Part shown: piece by piece, positions 1 to 10,006 of the stretch
How positions within the stretch are numbered: the stretch's first letter is position 1
Layout: every line of letters starts with the position of its first letter
Origin: Psychromonas aquimarina ATCC BAA-1526
Lineage (GTDB): Bacteria; Pseudomonadota; Gammaproteobacteria; Enterobacterales; Psychromonadaceae
Reading direction: 5' to 3'
DNA length: 64,000 bases
Assembly: GCF_000428725.1 (NCBI RefSeq)
Contig: NZ_AUAM01000013.1
Span: 62,001-126,000 of the forward strand
The notes under the pieces: generated by a model
The model's input: the letters and a program-made list of their open reading frames with translations, nothing else
The model's database searches: none
What the model was told of the DNA's origin: nothing
Made by a program: the position numbers and the translations under genes

Positions 1-182
1 AGACTTCCGCAGTAGAAAGCATACCAACAGCTCAGGAAACGGTAATTAAAGAAGTGCTGTTCGATCAGAACCGCCGCCTGCGTAGTGAAGAGATACATTA
101 TCTGGATCACCCGTTAATGGGCATGATAGTGCAGATTCGCAAGATCCCTAAAAAAACTCAGTCTGCTGATTCAGCTGAATAG
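1..182 (+). CDS. C-terminal end of a CsiV-like protein (DUF2803), partial
   Basis: The gene enters from the left edge; 59 codons are left before the TAG stop. The tail reads RRLRSEEIHYLDHPLMG, which resembles the conserved C-terminus of CsiV (DUF2803), a periplasmic cell-shape protein of Vibrio and relatives. The family call rests on this short motif only. A bidirectional-looking hairpin follows 10 bases after the stop, and the next gene is convergent. Confidence 0.5.
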   Translation, partial: TSAVESIPTAQETVIKEVLFDQNRRLRSEEIHYLDHPLMGMIVQIRKIPKKTQSADSAE

Positions 183-192
183 TTTTCAAGAT

Positions 193-215
193 AAAGCCCG
201 CCGCAAGCGGGCTTT
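193..215. terminator. Hairpin terminator between convergent genes
   Basis: A 9-bp perfect stem AAAGCCCGC/GCGGGCTTT with a 5-base loop lies between the csiV-like stop and the ybiB stop. Both flanks are AT-rich, so it may serve both strands. Confidence 0.7.
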
Positions 216-227
216 AACCTTACTCAT

Positions 228-1211
228 TTACAAGCTTTTATCCCTTGTTTTCCAATACTGCTCTGCCAGCTGCAGACAATCCTGCTGACTGTCTGTCTCA
301 TTAAACTGCTTCAAAATAACTGCAATGGTAGAGATAACAGCCGCATCACCATATTCATCCTGTGCTTCCCCCGTCCATACTTTTCTTAAATACTCAGCCG
401 AAACCTCACCATGAGCGCCACTGCTCTCTTGTAAATAGGTCGGCCACTGCTCCTCAAAGTAACTGCTGCTGTTATTTATGCTGCGCACACCGCAGACAGT
501 TGTACTTACACGCGGATTAATTTCACTTTCACCGCCCTCGCCCTTAAAAGCAATCATATTAACTTCTTTACTTAATACAGCGGCCTGTGCATGCAGTTTT
601 TCATAACCTTTGTGAAAGACACCGTGAACTGCATAGGGAGCTGCACAGGGATTAAGCGCTCTGGCAACCGTGTTAAGCGGCGTACGTAAACCGACTTGAT
701 CGCGTAATGCTAATAGAGGAATCAGCTTAGGACAGTAAGCAGATAAAGGCAGGTAGCAGATACTGCTCTTATCCAGAAGCTGCTCTGCCTGCTGTGGAGA
801 ATGTGCGATACCGATATTTAAGTCAGGACATGCCTGTTCAACCTGAAATTTAACTGCATCTACAGCATTGTAACCGTGGATAACAATACGTTTGCCCTGC
901 TCTGCTAATACCTTAGCGGCTAATAATAACCACGGCGGCTGGCGTTTTTTCCCGGCAAAGCACGGCCAGTCTAAATCTGCATTTATTGACCGCCATTGCG
1001 GTGAAATCGTCTCACGCAGTGCTTCAATATAACCAGCGGCTTCTTCTGCAGTCTCACAGCGCACCCGCTGCAGCATCAGCAGTACAGCAAGCTGTAATAA
1101 CTGTGCATCACCGTTAAGGTACAAAGTTAATGCATCAAAGGCTTCCTGCTGCGTTAAAGAACGGCGTCCTTTTTCACCCCGGCCGGTTATTTTAATGTAT
1201 TCACTAAACAT
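228..1211 (-). CDS. ybiB: YbiB-family (TrpD2) protein, anthranilate phosphoribosyltransferase-like fold
   Basis: The 327-residue protein has the layout of E. coli YbiB (about 320 aa): an N-terminal helical bundle (about residues 1-75) followed by a glycosyltransferase-3-like domain. Segments such as VIHGYNAVDAVK, YLPLSAYCPKL and FKGEGGESEINPR match the family pattern. It lacks the glycine-rich PRPP-binding motif of true TrpD. Family members are known to bind nucleic acid, and E. coli ybiB belongs to the SOS response; no clear LexA box was seen upstream here. It is followed upstream by a HAD phosphatase gene on the same strand with a 12-base gap, suggesting cotranscription from rluC. Confidence 0.8.
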   Translation of the reverse strand: MFSEYIKITGRGEKGRRSLTQQEAFDALTLYLNGDAQLLQLAVLLMLQRVRCETAEEAAGYIEALRETISPQWRSINADLDWPCFAGKKRQPPWLLLAAKVLAEQGKRIVIHGYNAVDAVKFQVEQACPDLNIGIAHSPQQAEQLLDKSSICYLPLSAYCPKLIPLLALRDQVGLRTPLNTVARALNPCAAPYAVHGVFHKGYEKLHAQAAVLSKEVNMIAFKGEGGESEINPRVSTTVCGVRSINNSSSYFEEQWPTYLQESSGAHGEVSAEYLRKVWTGEAQDEYGDAAVISTIAVILKQFNETDSQQDCLQLAEQYWKTRDKSL

Positions 1212-1223
1212 AATAATCCTTGT

Positions 1224-1868
1224 TTATATATAAGAGCCAAGCTGCGAGGGTAAATCATTTAATATTGCGATCGGTTTAAACTGCGAAAGTATCTGCTGAT
1301 CATGTACTCCGTAGGTAACCCCCACACAGGCGATGTTAGCATTATTTGCCATTTCTAAATCATAACTGGAATCACCAATCATCAGAGCCTGCTCCGCTGT
1401 AATATCTAGTGTTTCTAATATTTTAAACAACATTAACGGATCCGGTTTAGAGCATGTTTCATCGGCGCAGTAGGTCACGCTGAACAGATCCAGCACATCA
1501 TATTTGTCCATCATACGGTTAAGGCCGCGGCGGCCTTTACCCGTTGCCACTGCAAGCAGGTACCCCTGATCCTTTAGTGACTGCAGCCAGGATCTGATGC
1601 CGGGATAAAAAGGCGTTTCCTGCTGATTAATATGCAGATACTGCTGACGATATGCATCGATCATCTCATTATGTTTACTTGTATCCTGTAAAGGAAACAG
1701 AGTCTGCATAGACTTCTCTAAACTCAGTCCGATAATATGGCGGACCTCTGATGCTGATGGAGGAGGCAGTTGACAGGCATCGGCGGCATGCTGCACGCAG
1801 GTGATAATTTTATCGATAGAGTCCATCAATGTGCCGTCCCAGTCGAAAATAATAACCGGATATTTCAT
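1224..1868 (-). CDS. HAD-IA family phosphatase
   Basis: This is a complete 214-residue HAD hydrolase. Motif I is DWDGT (nucleophile Asp9, acid Asp11), motif II is Thr109 in AVATGKG, motif III is Lys141, and motif IV is IGDSSYD (Asp166 and Asp170). The cap between motifs I and II is the helical type found in phosphoglycolate phosphatase relatives. The substrate cannot be read from the sequence. A HAD gene beside rluC is common in Shewanella, Pseudomonas and Vibrio, which supports a conserved neighbourhood and does not identify the reaction. Confidence 0.85.
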   Translation of the reverse strand: MKYPVIIFDWDGTLMDSIDKIITCVQHAADACQLPPPSASEVRHIIGLSLEKSMQTLFPLQDTSKHNEMIDAYRQQYLHINQQETPFYPGIRSWLQSLKDQGYLLAVATGKGRRGLNRMMDKYDVLDLFSVTYCADETCSKPDPLMLFKILETLDITAEQALMIGDSSYDLEMANNANIACVGVTYGVHDQQILSQFKPIAILNDLPSQLGSYI

Positions 1869-2216
1869 TTTACCTCTCTTTATCTATGATTCATTAAAAA
1901 CCAGCATAAGGATATAAAAGGAAAATACAATAATAATACCAATCTGAATAAGCATCTGATTTTTTATGCTGGTTAAAATCAATTCTATCTTCGTTATTAA
2001 TTTCGTAATTAGAATAACTAGTTACATCAATTAATACCTTGCTAGTATCGATTTTTCCTGCGCCTAAACTAACCATTTACTTAATCAGTTTGGTATAAGC
2101 TGCAGTTTTGTTAAATCAGGGCCGGGCAGCAGAGGGGGCTTAAGGAGTAACGGATGCTGAAATAAGCGCATAAACTTTAAGCACTTATTTCAGCTGATTT
2201 AAACTGCGTTTTCAGT
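1869..2216. other. 348-base gap between rluC and the HAD gene
   Basis: The gap holds the structured repeat at 1935-2097 and, nearer rluC, an 11-bp hairpin GCTGAAATAAG/CTTATTTCAGC (2156-2166 with 2184-2194, 17-base loop). The hairpin has no T-run on either strand, so it is not a convincing terminator. I see no gene. Confidence 0.6.
1935..2097. repeat. Structured intergenic repeat, copy 1 (163 bp)
   Basis: The ends are an imperfect inverted repeat, ATACCAATCTGAATAAG against ATACCAAACTGATTAAG on the other strand. Inside are an ATCTTCGTT block, an ATTAAT/ATTAAT inner stem (1996-2001 with 2030-2035), and the loop text TTAGAATAACTAG shared with copy 3. Copies 2 and 3 are at 29783-30047 and 38195-38371. 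A 60-codon reading frame inside it is not considered a gene. Confidence 0.65.
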
Positions 2217-3155
2217 TTAACTGCGCTGCAGTTTTTCCAGCAGAGCTTCAAGCTGCGCGCACAGCGGCGCACTGACTGTCATCTCTTTTTCTAAAACCGG
2301 GTGGAAAAAGGTGATATGTGCGGCATGTAAAAACAGACGGTTAAGCCCAAGCTCCTGCATTTTACTGCTGAAGTTCTCGTCTCCGTAACGTTCATCACAG
2401 GCAATATTATGCCCTTTACAGGCAGTATGCACCCGGATCTGGTGGGTTCGACCTGTTACCGGACTAGCTTCCACTAAAGTACAGCCCTGATAACGCTGCA
2501 GTATTTTAAAACGAGTTTCAGAAGGTTTACCTTCCGGACTGACTTTAACAACTGAGTTCTGCGCATGTTTTAATAACGGCTCGCGAACACTGCGCCATTT
2601 TTTATCCCATGCACCTTTTACCAGCGCCATATACTGTTTGTTCATGGTTTTATTACGCAGTTGTTCATGTAAAGCTCGTAACATGCTGCGTTTTTTGGCA
2701 ATTAATAAACAACCGGATGTTGCTTTGTCAAGGCGGTGTACCAGTTCTAAAAAGCGCGCTTCAGGGCGTAATGCCCGCAGCCCTTCTATCGCGCCGAAAT
2801 CAAGACCGCTGCCGCCGTGTACTGCCAGGCCGGAAGGTTTATTTAAAATGATCAGGCCGTCATCTTCATAAACAATTAAAGATTCTAATTGAGCAATTTT
2901 ATTTAATTTAGGTGAAGGTAAAGAATTTTCTTGCGCAACACGCACCGGCGGAATCCGCACCAGGTCACCTTGCTGAAGTTTATATTCAGGTTTAATACGT
3001 TTTTTATTCACACGTACTTCTCCCTTACGCACGATCCGGTAGATCATACTTTTAGGGACACCTTTTAAATGTAAACGAAGAAAATTATCGATTCGTTGCT
3101 GTGCATTTTCTTGAGTGATCTCAAGTATGCGTACTGAGTGATTTATCTGTTCCAT
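2217..3155 (-). CDS. rluC: 23S rRNA pseudouridine(955/2504/2580) synthase RluC
   Basis: RluC isomerises three uridines of 23S rRNA. The 312-residue protein has an N-terminal S4 RNA-binding domain (about residues 20-70) and a RsuA/RluA catalytic domain with the signature HRLDKATSG; Asp143 is the expected catalytic aspartate. The later RTHQIRVH motif is also present. Length matches E. coli RluC (319 aa). The gene is divergent from rne, as in E. coli and Pseudomonas, which separates it from the paralogues RluA and RluD. Confidence 0.93.
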   Translation of the reverse strand: MEQINHSVRILEITQENAQQRIDNFLRLHLKGVPKSMIYRIVRKGEVRVNKKRIKPEYKLQQGDLVRIPPVRVAQENSLPSPKLNKIAQLESLIVYEDDGLIILNKPSGLAVHGGSGLDFGAIEGLRALRPEARFLELVHRLDKATSGCLLIAKKRSMLRALHEQLRNKTMNKQYMALVKGAWDKKWRSVREPLLKHAQNSVVKVSPEGKPSETRFKILQRYQGCTLVEASPVTGRTHQIRVHTACKGHNIACDERYGDENFSSKMQELGLNRLFLHAAHITFFHPVLEKEMTVSAPLCAQLEALLEKLQRS

Positions 3156-3261
3156 TCGTTAAGTTTATCACGACTTAAACAGATAATATGTAAAAATTTA
3201 TATTGCGGGTAATACCCTATTAATGAGAGAATTGGCTAGTTAACGACTCGTTGATGCAATA

Positions 3262-3291
3262 TTGACTAGAAGTCGAAATAACGAAAATAAT
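3262..3291 (+). promoter_or_regulatory. Candidate sigma-70 promoter of rne
   Basis: TTGACT at 3262-3267 and AATAAT at 3286-3291 are 18 bases apart. Initiation here would give a leader of about 235 bases. A second TATAAT at 3416-3421 lacks a good -35 box. Confidence 0.35.
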
Positions 3292-3438
3292 GAAAACATA
3301 ATGTTGAGCCTTTTTACTCATTAAGAATACCTTGATTAATTTAAATCAACAGGACTGTCGGTTTGCTGTTTTACAAGCTGTACAAGCCTGATTAATGAGA
3401 TTCTTGCTTTCACTTTATAATGCACCTCTGCACATTCC

Positions 3439-3471
3439 CAGTCGAGAGACTGTATAAACAGACCCGAGGTC
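3439..3471 (+). promoter_or_regulatory. Tandem hairpins in the rne leader
   Basis: Two small hairpins follow each other: CAGTC-GAGA-GACTG (3439-3452) and GACC-CGA-GGTC (3461-3471), about 60 bases before the start codon. E. coli rne is autoregulated through hairpins in its leader; a similar role here is an inference. Confidence 0.4.
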
Positions 3472-3532
3472 AAGTGAGCAAATGTATCGCCAACACACTA
3501 AAAAATAACGATAAAATTAAGAGTCATATAAA

Positions 3533-6500
3533 ATGAAAAGAATGTTAATTAATGCAACTCAAGCAGAAGAGCTGCGTGTTGCCCTTGTAGACGGGCAGAA
3601 ACTTTACGACCTGGACATTGAAAGCCCGGGTCATGAACAAAAAAAAGCAAATATCTACAAAGGCAAAATCACCCGTGTTGAACCAAGTTTAGAAGCCGCA
3701 TTTGTTGATTACGGCGCTGAACGTCACGGATTCCTTCCACTTAAAGAGATTGCCCGCACTTACTTCCCTGAAGGTTACTCCTTTAAAGGCCGCCCTAATA
3801 TCAAAGACGTGATTAAAGAAGGCCAGGAAGTTATTATCCAGATTGAAAAAGAGGAGCGCGGTAACAAAGGCGCGGCTTTAACCACCTTTATCAGTCTTGC
3901 CGGCAGCTACTTAGTATTAATGCCTAATAACCCTCGTGCAGGCGGTATCTCCCGTCGTATCGAAGGTGATGAACGTACTCAGTTAAAAGAAGCACTTAGC
4001 CATCTGAAACTGCCTAACGGTATGGGTTTAATTGTACGTACTGCTGGTGTTGGTAAAACACCGGAAGAACTAGAATGGGATCTTAATGTTTTAGTTAATC
4101 ATTGGCAGGCAATTGATGAAGCTTCACGCTCAAAACCGGCGCCCTTCTTAATTCACCGTGAAAGCAACGTTATTGTACGTTCTATCCGTGATTATCTACG
4201 CCGTGATATTGGTGAAATTGTTATCGACCACGCCAAAACATTTGAACTTGCTAAAAACCATATCTCCATGGTTCGCCCTGATTATGTTAACCGTCTTAAA
4301 TTATACCAGGGTGAAATCCCGTTATTCACTCACTACCAGGTAGAAAGCCAGATTGAATCAGCTTTCCAGCGTGAAGTACGTTTACCGTCAGGCGGCTCAA
4401 TTGTTATTGATCCCACTGAAGCGTTAACCTCAATCGATATTAACTCTGCCCGTGCTACACGCGGCGGTGATATCGAAGAAACTGCATTTAATACCAACCT
4501 TGAAGCAGCGGAAGAAATTGCCCGTCAGTTACGCCTGCGTGATTTAGGCGGCCTGGTTGTTATCGACTTTATCGATATGACACCGGCTCGTCACCAGCGT
4601 GAAGTTGAAAACCGCATGCGTGAATCCGTACGTCAGGACAGAGCCCGCATTCAGTTAGGCCGCATCTCTCGTTTCGGTCTGATGGAAATGTCACGCCAGC
4701 GTATTCGTCCTTCTCTAGGTGAATCAGCATCTCGTGTCTGTCCGCGCTGTCATGGCCAGGGTACTATTCGTGATAATGAATCCCTTGCATTAGCCATCCT
4801 GCGTCTGATTGAAGAGGAAGGATTAAAAGAAAATACAGTACAGATTCAAGCAACTGTACCTGTTGCTGTTGCCGCATATCTGCTTAATGAAAAACGTAAA
4901 GCAGTAGCTAAAATCGAAAAACGCCATAGCTGTGAAGTGTATATCATTCCAAATGCTAATCTTCTAACACCGCACTTCGAAATCAAACGTACTCGTAAAG
5001 ACGGTAAAGAAGACATTAACTATGATGCGCTTGAGAAGCAGCATACGGTTTATGTTCCAAATGTCATCAAAGATGAAAATAAAAAAGATTCAGATCCTGT
5101 ATTAACCGGTTTTTCCAGCCCGAAAAAACAGGTAGAGGCTAAAGCGAAGCCGAGCAAAGCCGAAAGCAAACAAGTACAGCAGCCTGAATCGTCATTCGTT
5201 TCTCGTCTGTTCTCTGCTATCTCATCGCTGTTCTCAGATACAAAAGAGGTTCAAGCAGAAGAGAAAAAGCCTGAAGAGAAAAAAGTAGAACGCAGTAAAA
5301 ACACCCAGCGTCAGCGCAGCAGCAGCCGTAACCGCAACCGTAACCGTAATCAGAACCGAGCAGACAAAAACAGCTCTGAAACAAAAGGTAACGAACGTAA
5401 AGCGAATACACGTAAAGACAATGAACGTGTTAAAAAGCAGGATCGCAGTCAGCAGCCGCATAGCAAAAAAGACAACGAAGAAGTAGTTGCAGTTCGTCGT
5501 AAACGCAGAAACATGCGCAAAAAAGTACGTGTGCAGAATACTGAACAAGCGCTAGAAAATGCAGCAGCACCAGTTACTGAACCTGTAGTACAAGCAGTTG
5601 AACAGCCTGTACAAGCTAAGAAAAAAACGCGTAAAGCAGAGCCTAAAGCAGCAGTGAAACAAGCAGCAGCCGCTGCGCAGAAAGCTGAAACAAAAGCAAA
5701 ACAAAGCGAAACTGAACAGGTAGACAGCGAAGCTAAAGTAGCAACTGGTGATGAATATACACCGGTTGCAATTCCAAGCCGCCGTTCTCGCTACCTGCGC
5801 AACAACGGTCAGCGTAAGAAAAAGAACAACGTTTCTGAAGATAATATTGAAAGCACAGTACCGGCTAGTCAGCTGGATCCTGTCTGCAGCCGTTATCCAG
5901 AAACTGAAATTAATGCAGAAGCACCGTTCGAACCCGTTGCAGATCAGGCAATGGCAGAAATGGCTAACGCATTAAATGAAATTGAGCAGAAAACACGCAG
6001 TGAAGCACCTGTTGCCAGTGAAATCAGTACTATTGATAATACAGTTGATACTCACCAGGCTGCGCAGCAGCTTCAGGAAAGTATTTCTGAAGAGGTCATT
6101 GAACAGGCTACACAGATATTACCTGAAACAGCAGCTGAAGCACCTGTTGCTGAAACGCCTGTAGTTGAAACGCCTGTTGCTGAAACGCCTGTAGTTGAAG
6201 CACCTGTTGTTGAAGCACCTGTTGCTGAAACACCAGTAGTTGAAACACCAGTAGTGGAGACGCCTGTTGCTGAAGCACCAGTAGTTGAAGCACCAGTAGT
6301 TGAAACACCAGTAGTTGAAGCACCAGTAGTTGAAGCACCTGTAGTTGAAGCACCTGTAGTTGAAGCACCTGTAGTTGAAGCTGCGGTAGTTGAAGCTGCG
6401 GTAGTTGAAGCTGCGGTAGTTGAAGCTGCGGTAGTTGAAGCTGCGGTAGTTGAAACACCTGTTGTAGAAACAGCGGCGACAGCGAAAAAATTCGGAACAG

Positions 6501-6688
6501 TGAGCGCAGTAACACAGTATGCCGCTTCACCAATGACCAGAACGGTCAGTGATGCGCTGGACCTTAGTGCTGAAATTGTAATTATCGGTGCAACTGAACG
6601 AGCACCTATTACAAAATCAACACAACAGGCCGGCAGCCGTTTTGCCACAAATCACTCCAGCAGTGAAACGGTAAAAGCAGCCTTGTAA
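3533..6688 (+). CDS. rne: Ribonuclease E
   Basis: RNase E is the endonuclease and scaffold of the RNA degradosome. The N-terminal half (about 1-510) follows E. coli closely: S1 domain (about 35-120), the two catalytic aspartates in SIDINSARA (D302) and VIDFIDM, and the Zn-link CPRCHGQG (Cys403, Cys406). An amphipathic stretch, [13 protein letters not shown] (near 553-566), fits the membrane-targeting helix. Arg- and Lys-rich segments (near 600-670) fit the RNA-binding region. Residues 870-979 are 22 pentapeptides of the type APVVE. The extreme C-terminus keeps SPMTR and ATNHSS, resembling the PNPase-binding end. The length of 1051 is close to the E. coli 1061. A strong terminator follows. Confidence 0.98.
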   Translation: MKRMLINATQAEELRVALVDGQKLYDLDIESPGHEQKKANIYKGKITRVEPSLEAAFVDYGAERHGFLPLKEIARTYFPEGYSFKGRPNIKDVIKEGQEVIIQIEKEERGNKGAALTTFISLAGSYLVLMPNNPRAGGISRRIEGDERTQLKEALSHLKLPNGMGLIVRTAGVGKTPEELEWDLNVLVNHWQAIDEASRSKPAPFLIHRESNVIVRSIRDYLRRDIGEIVIDHAKTFELAKNHISMVRPDYVNRLKLYQGEIPLFTHYQVESQIESAFQREVRLPSGGSIVIDPTEALTSIDINSARATRGGDIEETAFNTNLEAAEEIARQLRLRDLGGLVVIDFIDMTPARHQREVENRMRESVRQDRARIQLGRISRFGLMEMSRQRIRPSLGESASRVCPRCHGQGTIRDNESLALAILRLIEEEGLKENTVQIQATVPVAVAAYLLNEKRKAVAKIEKRHSCEVYIIPNANLLTPHFEIKRTRKDGKEDINYDALEKQHTVYVPNVIKDENKKDSDPVLTGFSSPKKQVEAKAKPSKAESKQVQQPESSFVSRLFSAISSLFSDTKEVQAEEKKPEEKKVERSKNTQRQRSSSRNRNRNRNQNRADKNSSETKGNERKANTRKDNERVKKQDRSQQPHSKKDNEEVVAVRRKRRNMRKKVRVQNTEQALENAAAPVTEPVVQAVEQPVQAKKKTRKAEPKAAVKQAAAAAQKAETKAKQSETEQVDSEAKVATGDEYTPVAIPSRRSRYLRNNGQRKKKNNVSEDNIESTVPASQLDPVCSRYPETEINAEAPFEPVADQAMAEMANALNEIEQKTRSEAPVASEISTIDNTVDTHQAAQQLQESISEEVIEQATQILPETAAEAPVAETPVVETPVAETPVVEAPVVEAPVAETPVVETPVVETPVAEAPVVEAPVVETPVVEAPVVEAPVVEAPVVEAPVVEAAVVEAAVVEAAVVEAAVVEAAVVETPVVETAATAKKFGTVSAVTQYAASPMTRTVSDALDLSAEIVIIGATERAPITKSTQQAGSRFATNHSSSETVKAAL
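6140..6469 (+). repeat. 15-bp in-frame tandem repeats in rne
   Basis: Twenty-two consecutive 15-base units encode [A/T][P/A]V[V/A]E. Five of them (6380-6454) are identical at every base (gctgcggtagttgaa), which suggests recent slippage or unequal crossing-over. The array also opens long, meaningless frames on the opposite strand. Confidence 0.95.
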
Positions 6689-6726
6689 TGCTGTAATATT
6701 ACTCAATAGCTTTTACCTATTAAATT

Positions 6727-7820
<1,094 letters not shown>

Positions 7821-7840
7821 AATTTTAAACCGTACTAACC

Positions 7841-7870
7841 AAAAAAGGTAACCCGCGGGTTACCTTTTTT
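7841..7870. terminator. Bidirectional terminator trxB/nlpI
   Basis: A perfect 30-base palindrome, AAAAAAGGTAACCCG and its complement, lies between the convergent stops of trxB and nlpI, with T-runs on both strands. Confidence 0.92.
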
Positions 7871-7881
7871 ATTTCCGAAAA

Positions 7882-8811
7882 TTAACGCGGCTGCTGATTA
7901 TTATTTAGTTCAGTCTGCAGCATCTTCTGAATCGCAGCTAATTCTATCAGTGAATACTTGTATTCAATAAAGTCATGCACGTTAGTAGCTGTGCTTAATT
8001 TAAAATAATAAATCGCAGTTTCTAAATCCCCGGATAATTTATGCCAGTGCGCCAGGTAAAAATAAGCTTCACATAAACGCTGTGCCAGCTCTTTATTGCT
8101 CTTAACACCGAATGAAACCCGTTCAAAAAACTCCTTTTCAGTGGTTCGCCCGGCAATAACATCAACCAGCAGCCAGGCATAACGTTTATCTCTATCCTGC
8201 TGCTGGGCATCCTGCAGAGCCTGCTGTGCTTCCTGCGGCGCTGTTTTGCTGTTAATAATAAAACGCCATAAAACCCGGTACGGATCGTTAACATCAAGTT
8301 CATAGAATGTGTCAATATCATCGCTGGCCAGCTCATAACGCTTTACCTGATACAAACCAATTGCACGATGCAGGTAACTGTAGTGCATATTTTCAGACAG
8401 CTCTATTGCAGAATCGAAGTTTTCAAAAGCTTCACTGTAAGACTGCGCTAATAGGAGATACAGACCTAAAGAGTTATAGGCATCAGCAAAAGTCGGATCA
8501 ATATTAATTGCCTGATGGAAGTCATAGCGGCTGTGTGCGCTTAGCCCCATACGATCATAAATAATACCGCGTTCATAAAATAAGACAGCACGCTGTTTCG
8601 GATCCAGCGCTTTCTGCTCGGCAATCAGCTGATTAATACGCAGCAGCTTTACCTCATCCTGGTAATCAATCTGCACCGCAGTGGCAATCGGGAATACAGG
8701 CGATGCAGGAGTGGTTTCAGGTACCGGCTCATCATCAGTCGATACGCTCTGACAGGCAGTCAGCGTTAATAATAGCGGTAAGAAAAGCAGTGCAGACAAA
8801 TGAATTCTCAT
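7882..8811 (-). CDS. nlpI: Lipoprotein NlpI
   Basis: NlpI is an outer-membrane TPR lipoprotein that acts as an adaptor for peptidoglycan hydrolases and the Prc protease. The 309-residue protein has a signal peptide ending in the lipobox LTAC (Cys20). TPR helices follow, with FYERGIIYDRMGLSAHSRYD (about 70-90), DAYNSLGLYL and HYSYLHRAIGLY matching E. coli NlpI (294 aa) in order. The C-terminal VHDFIEYKYSLIELA also matches. It is not beside pnp or deaD in this window, unlike in E. coli. Confidence 0.9.
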   Translation of the reverse strand: MRIHLSALLFLPLLLTLTACQSVSTDDEPVPETTPASPVFPIATAVQIDYQDEVKLLRINQLIAEQKALDPKQRAVLFYERGIIYDRMGLSAHSRYDFHQAINIDPTFADAYNSLGLYLLLAQSYSEAFENFDSAIELSENMHYSYLHRAIGLYQVKRYELASDDIDTFYELDVNDPYRVLWRFIINSKTAPQEAQQALQDAQQQDRDKRYAWLLVDVIAGRTTEKEFFERVSFGVKSNKELAQRLCEAYFYLAHWHKLSGDLETAIYYFKLSTATNVHDFIEYKYSLIELAAIQKMLQTELNNNQQPR

Positions 8812-8985
8812 GAATAAACCCTTGTAGATAAGAGATTTAAGAGTGAACTATAACACAGATAAAGTAAAGGTCGATCTCGGTAAAGCCTCTGCAAAAATAT
8901 GATTTAGTGAGACAAGCTAAAACAGTTATGTATAGATTTAATACCTCTGCAGACAGCGGGGTAATATACTCTTAAAATCAAGGCA

Positions 8986-9014
8986 TAAAAAAAGCACTGC
9001 GGACAGTGCTTTTT
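8986..9014 (-). terminator. secF operon terminator
   Basis: The 11-bp stem AAAAAGCACTG/CAGTGCTTTTT with loop CGGA lies 31 bases past the secF stop, with a T-run on the minus strand. Confidence 0.88.
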
Positions 9015-9044
9015 AGAGAAGAAAAGGAGTTAAAGCAGATTCTG

Positions 9045-9992
9045 TTAAAGAATCGCCTCCTGATCTGCCCCCTCTTTTTCAACAACTTCAGGGATCATAT
9101 GATCACGTGAAATGCCTAATCTAATAGCCGATGAGCTGGCAACATAAATCGAGGAGTAAGTACCTACAAATATACCAATCAGCAGCGCTGTGGCAAAGCC
9201 GTGGATCAACGCGCCGCCGAAGATAAACAGTGACACAAGTACAAAAATGGTTGTACCCGATGTAATTAAAGTACGGCTTAAAGTCTGCGTTAACGAATGA
9301 TCAACAATTTCTTCAGGTGTTAATGTAGCCTGCAGGCGGAAGTTTTCACGTATGCGGTCAAATACAACAATTGTATCATTAAGCGAATAACCTACTACGG
9401 CTAACAGCGCGGCCAAAACCGTTAAATCAAACTCCAGCTGAAACAGAGAGAAAACACCTAAGGTAATGATAATATCGTGAGCAAGAGCAAAAACTGAGCC
9501 CATTGCTAAACGCCATTCGAATCGAGCACTAACGTAGATCAGGATACAGATAAGCGCAATAATAATCGCTAAGCCGCCGTCTTCAGCCAGCTCGTCACCA
9601 ACATTCGGTCCGACAAACTCAATACGGCGCATATCAACCTGACCAAAATCAGCCTGCTGCAGGGCATTAAGCACATTAGTACCAATAACCTCCCCTTTTA
9701 CACCTTCACGAGGGGCCAGACGCACCATCACCTCATGGCTGCTGCCGAAGTGCTGCACAATTGCATCGGGAAAATCAGCTTGTGCAAGTGTCGCACGCAC
9801 ATCTGTTAAATTAGCAGGCTGCTCGAAACCAACTTCAATCAGGGTACCGCCGGTAAAATCAAGCCCCCAGTTTAACCAGTTAATGCTCAGTGTTGCCAGA
9901 GAACCCACAATTAACAATATTGAAAACCAAGAAGCAGGTTTTGAATATTTCATAAAGCGAAGAGTCTGCTTCGCTCTAAATAACTCAAACAT
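9045..9992 (-). CDS. secF: Protein translocase subunit SecF
   Basis: SecF works with SecD in the inner membrane to drive the late steps of Sec export with the proton gradient. The 315-residue protein starts with a membrane helix (about 22-40), has a periplasmic P1-type loop, then five more membrane helices. Conserved family segments include GLDFTGGTLIEV, GYSLNDTIVVFDRIREN and SRTLITSGTT. Length fits E. coli SecF (323 aa). It lies 14 bases downstream of secD and is the last gene of the queA-tgt-yajC-secD-secF cluster. Confidence 0.97.
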   Translation of the reverse strand: MFELFRAKQTLRFMKYSKPASWFSILLIVGSLATLSINWLNWGLDFTGGTLIEVGFEQPANLTDVRATLAQADFPDAIVQHFGSSHEVMVRLAPREGVKGEVIGTNVLNALQQADFGQVDMRRIEFVGPNVGDELAEDGGLAIIIALICILIYVSARFEWRLAMGSVFALAHDIIITLGVFSLFQLEFDLTVLAALLAVVGYSLNDTIVVFDRIRENFRLQATLTPEEIVDHSLTQTLSRTLITSGTTIFVLVSLFIFGGALIHGFATALLIGIFVGTYSSIYVASSSAIRLGISRDHMIPEVVEKEGADQEAIL

Positions 9993-10006
9993 AATTTATC
10001 CTTGCC

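Larger units (their letters stand above)
3156..3532. other. rluC-rne divergent intergenic region and rne leader
   Basis: These 377 bases hold the promoters of both genes and a long rne 5' untranslated region. A candidate promoter and two tandem hairpins, described separately, lie inside. Nothing suggests a small gene. Confidence 0.6.

Noticed and set aside
1894-2076. 60-codon frame on the minus strand
   Set aside because: It lies almost wholly inside the structured repeat, has no good ribosome-binding site, and its codons track the inverted-repeat text.
3416-3421. TATAAT as the main rne promoter
   Set aside because: No acceptable -35 hexamer at 16-18 bases; only mentioned as a secondary candidate.
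6140-6469. Tandem repeats as a possible CRISPR array
   Set aside because: Units are contiguous 15-mers in frame with no spacers, inside a protein gene.
6073-6648. Long frames on the minus strand opposite the rne tail (STTGA and LQLPQ repeats)
   Set aside because: They arise from the 15-bp repeat array read in reverse; the plus-strand frame is the conserved RNase E.
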